From Anaerolineae bacterium (GTDB taxonomy: Bacteria > Chloroflexota > Anaerolineae > 4572-78 > J111), in assembly GCA_020433785.1 (NCBI GenBank), contig JAGRCC010000240.1, positions 1 to 14,536 of the forward strand: DNA of 14,536 bases. The letters are read 5' to 3'. This document shows positions 14,333-14,536 of this stretch, in pieces. Within the stretch, counting starts at the first letter, position 1. The number at the start of each line of letters is the position of its first letter. The notes below the pieces were generated by a model. That model did no database searches, was not told where the DNA came from, and saw only the letters and a list, made by a program, of their open reading frames with translations. The position numbers were made by a program, and so were the translations under genes.

Positions 14333-14362
14333 CTGTAGGACAAACTTAAGTTTGTCCTACAG
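14333..14362. repeat. 30-bp perfect palindrome upstream of Mo-hydroxylase (copy 2)
   Basis: Each arm reads CTGTAGGACAAACTT. The inner 28 bp match the palindrome at 8910-8945 exactly. It lies 59 bases after the SARP stop and 29 bases before the TTG start of the next gene. Only CTCTTATTTT follows, a poor U-run, so a terminator for the SARP gene is possible but not convincing. The repeated placement ahead of genes fits an operator or a dispersed repeat. Confidence 0.88.
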
Positions 14363-14391
14363 CTCTTATTTTCAGAGGAGTGAACCCTATC

Positions 14392-14536
14392 TTGCCAACC
14401 AACTCATCTTTCTCCCAATTCATCGGTGCGCCGGTCAAACGGCGCGAGGACCCGGCTTTAATCACCGGCCAGGGGCAATATGTAGCCGATGTTAGCCTGG
14501 AGGGAATGCTGCACATGAAAGTGGTGCGCAGCCCTT
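14392..14536 (+). CDS. Aerobic CO/xanthine dehydrogenase-type molybdopterin large subunit, N-terminal part
   Basis: Start of a molybdenum hydroxylase large subunit (CoxL/XdhA-like), which would hold the molybdopterin cofactor and oxidise CO, a purine or another substrate. The first 48 codons are present and run off the right edge. The stretch FIGAPVKRREDPALITGQGQYVADV followed by GMLHMKVVRSP is the typical opening of this family. The active-site loop that separates CO dehydrogenase from other hydroxylases is outside the window, so the substrate cannot be named. Start choice: TTG at 14392 with GGAG 11 bases upstream, which places the conserved IGAPV at residue 11, as usual. An in-frame GTG at 14380 overlaps the GGAG itself and is unlikely. 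A palindrome at 14333-14362 precedes it. Confidence 0.88.
   Translation, partial: MPTNSSFSQFIGAPVKRREDPALITGQGQYVADVSLEGMLHMKVVRSP

Noticed and set aside
14333..14362. Palindrome as a rho-independent terminator of the SARP gene
   Set aside because: The arms are AT-rich toward the centre, there is no loop and no proper U-run, and the same palindrome occurs at 8910-8945 where no gene on that strand ends.

Overview
The window looks like a chromosomal stretch from a Chloroflexota-type bacterium (Anaerolineae/Caldilineae-like). That placement is an inference. It rests on the fairly GC-rich coding, very large secreted FG-GAP proteins, an AfsR/SARP-type regulator with NB-ARC and TPR domains, a Pkn-type kinase, an aerobic CO/xanthine dehydrogenase-type large subunit, and many palindromic intergenic repeats. 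No rRNA, tRNA, CRISPR array or transposase was found.

Layout. Positions 1-370 (minus) hold the N-terminus of a Ser/Thr protein kinase that runs off the left edge. Positions 371-887 are a 517-base gap filled with nested inverted repeats, including a REP-like pair. Positions 888-7166 (minus) encode a giant secreted protein: signal peptide, 14 FG-GAP/VCBS calcium-loop repeats, a CLCA-like HExxH metalloprotease segment, a tract of 20 GQSRGGD heptads, an IPT/TIG-like domain and a jelly-roll C-terminus. Positions 7317-8888 (minus) encode an NCS2/AGZA-like permease. Positions 9042-10073 (minus) encode an exported Cu/Zn-SOD-like protein with an unusual 27-residue NPELLV repeat tail. Positions 10220-10639 (minus) encode a small stand-alone ParB-like protein set between short-repeat hairpins. 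Positions 10992-14273 (plus) encode a 1093-residue SARP-type regulator. From 14392 (plus) the first 48 codons of a molybdenum hydroxylase large subunit run off the right edge.

How the parts may fit together. The minus-strand genes are separated by about 150 bases each and probably form separate transcription units. A good sigma70-like promoter sits directly upstream of the giant gene. The regulator and the ParB-like gene are divergent. The DNA between them holds direct heptamers with 11-bp spacing, ending 8 bp from a TATATT box, which is the geometry described for SARP operators. The same 28-bp perfect palindrome lies upstream of the permease and upstream of the molybdenum hydroxylase, so these two genes (possibly purine uptake and oxidation) may share a regulator, unless the palindrome is simply a dispersed repeat. 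The most distinctive items are the two repeat-bearing exported proteins, the repeated palindrome and the SARP-like operator.
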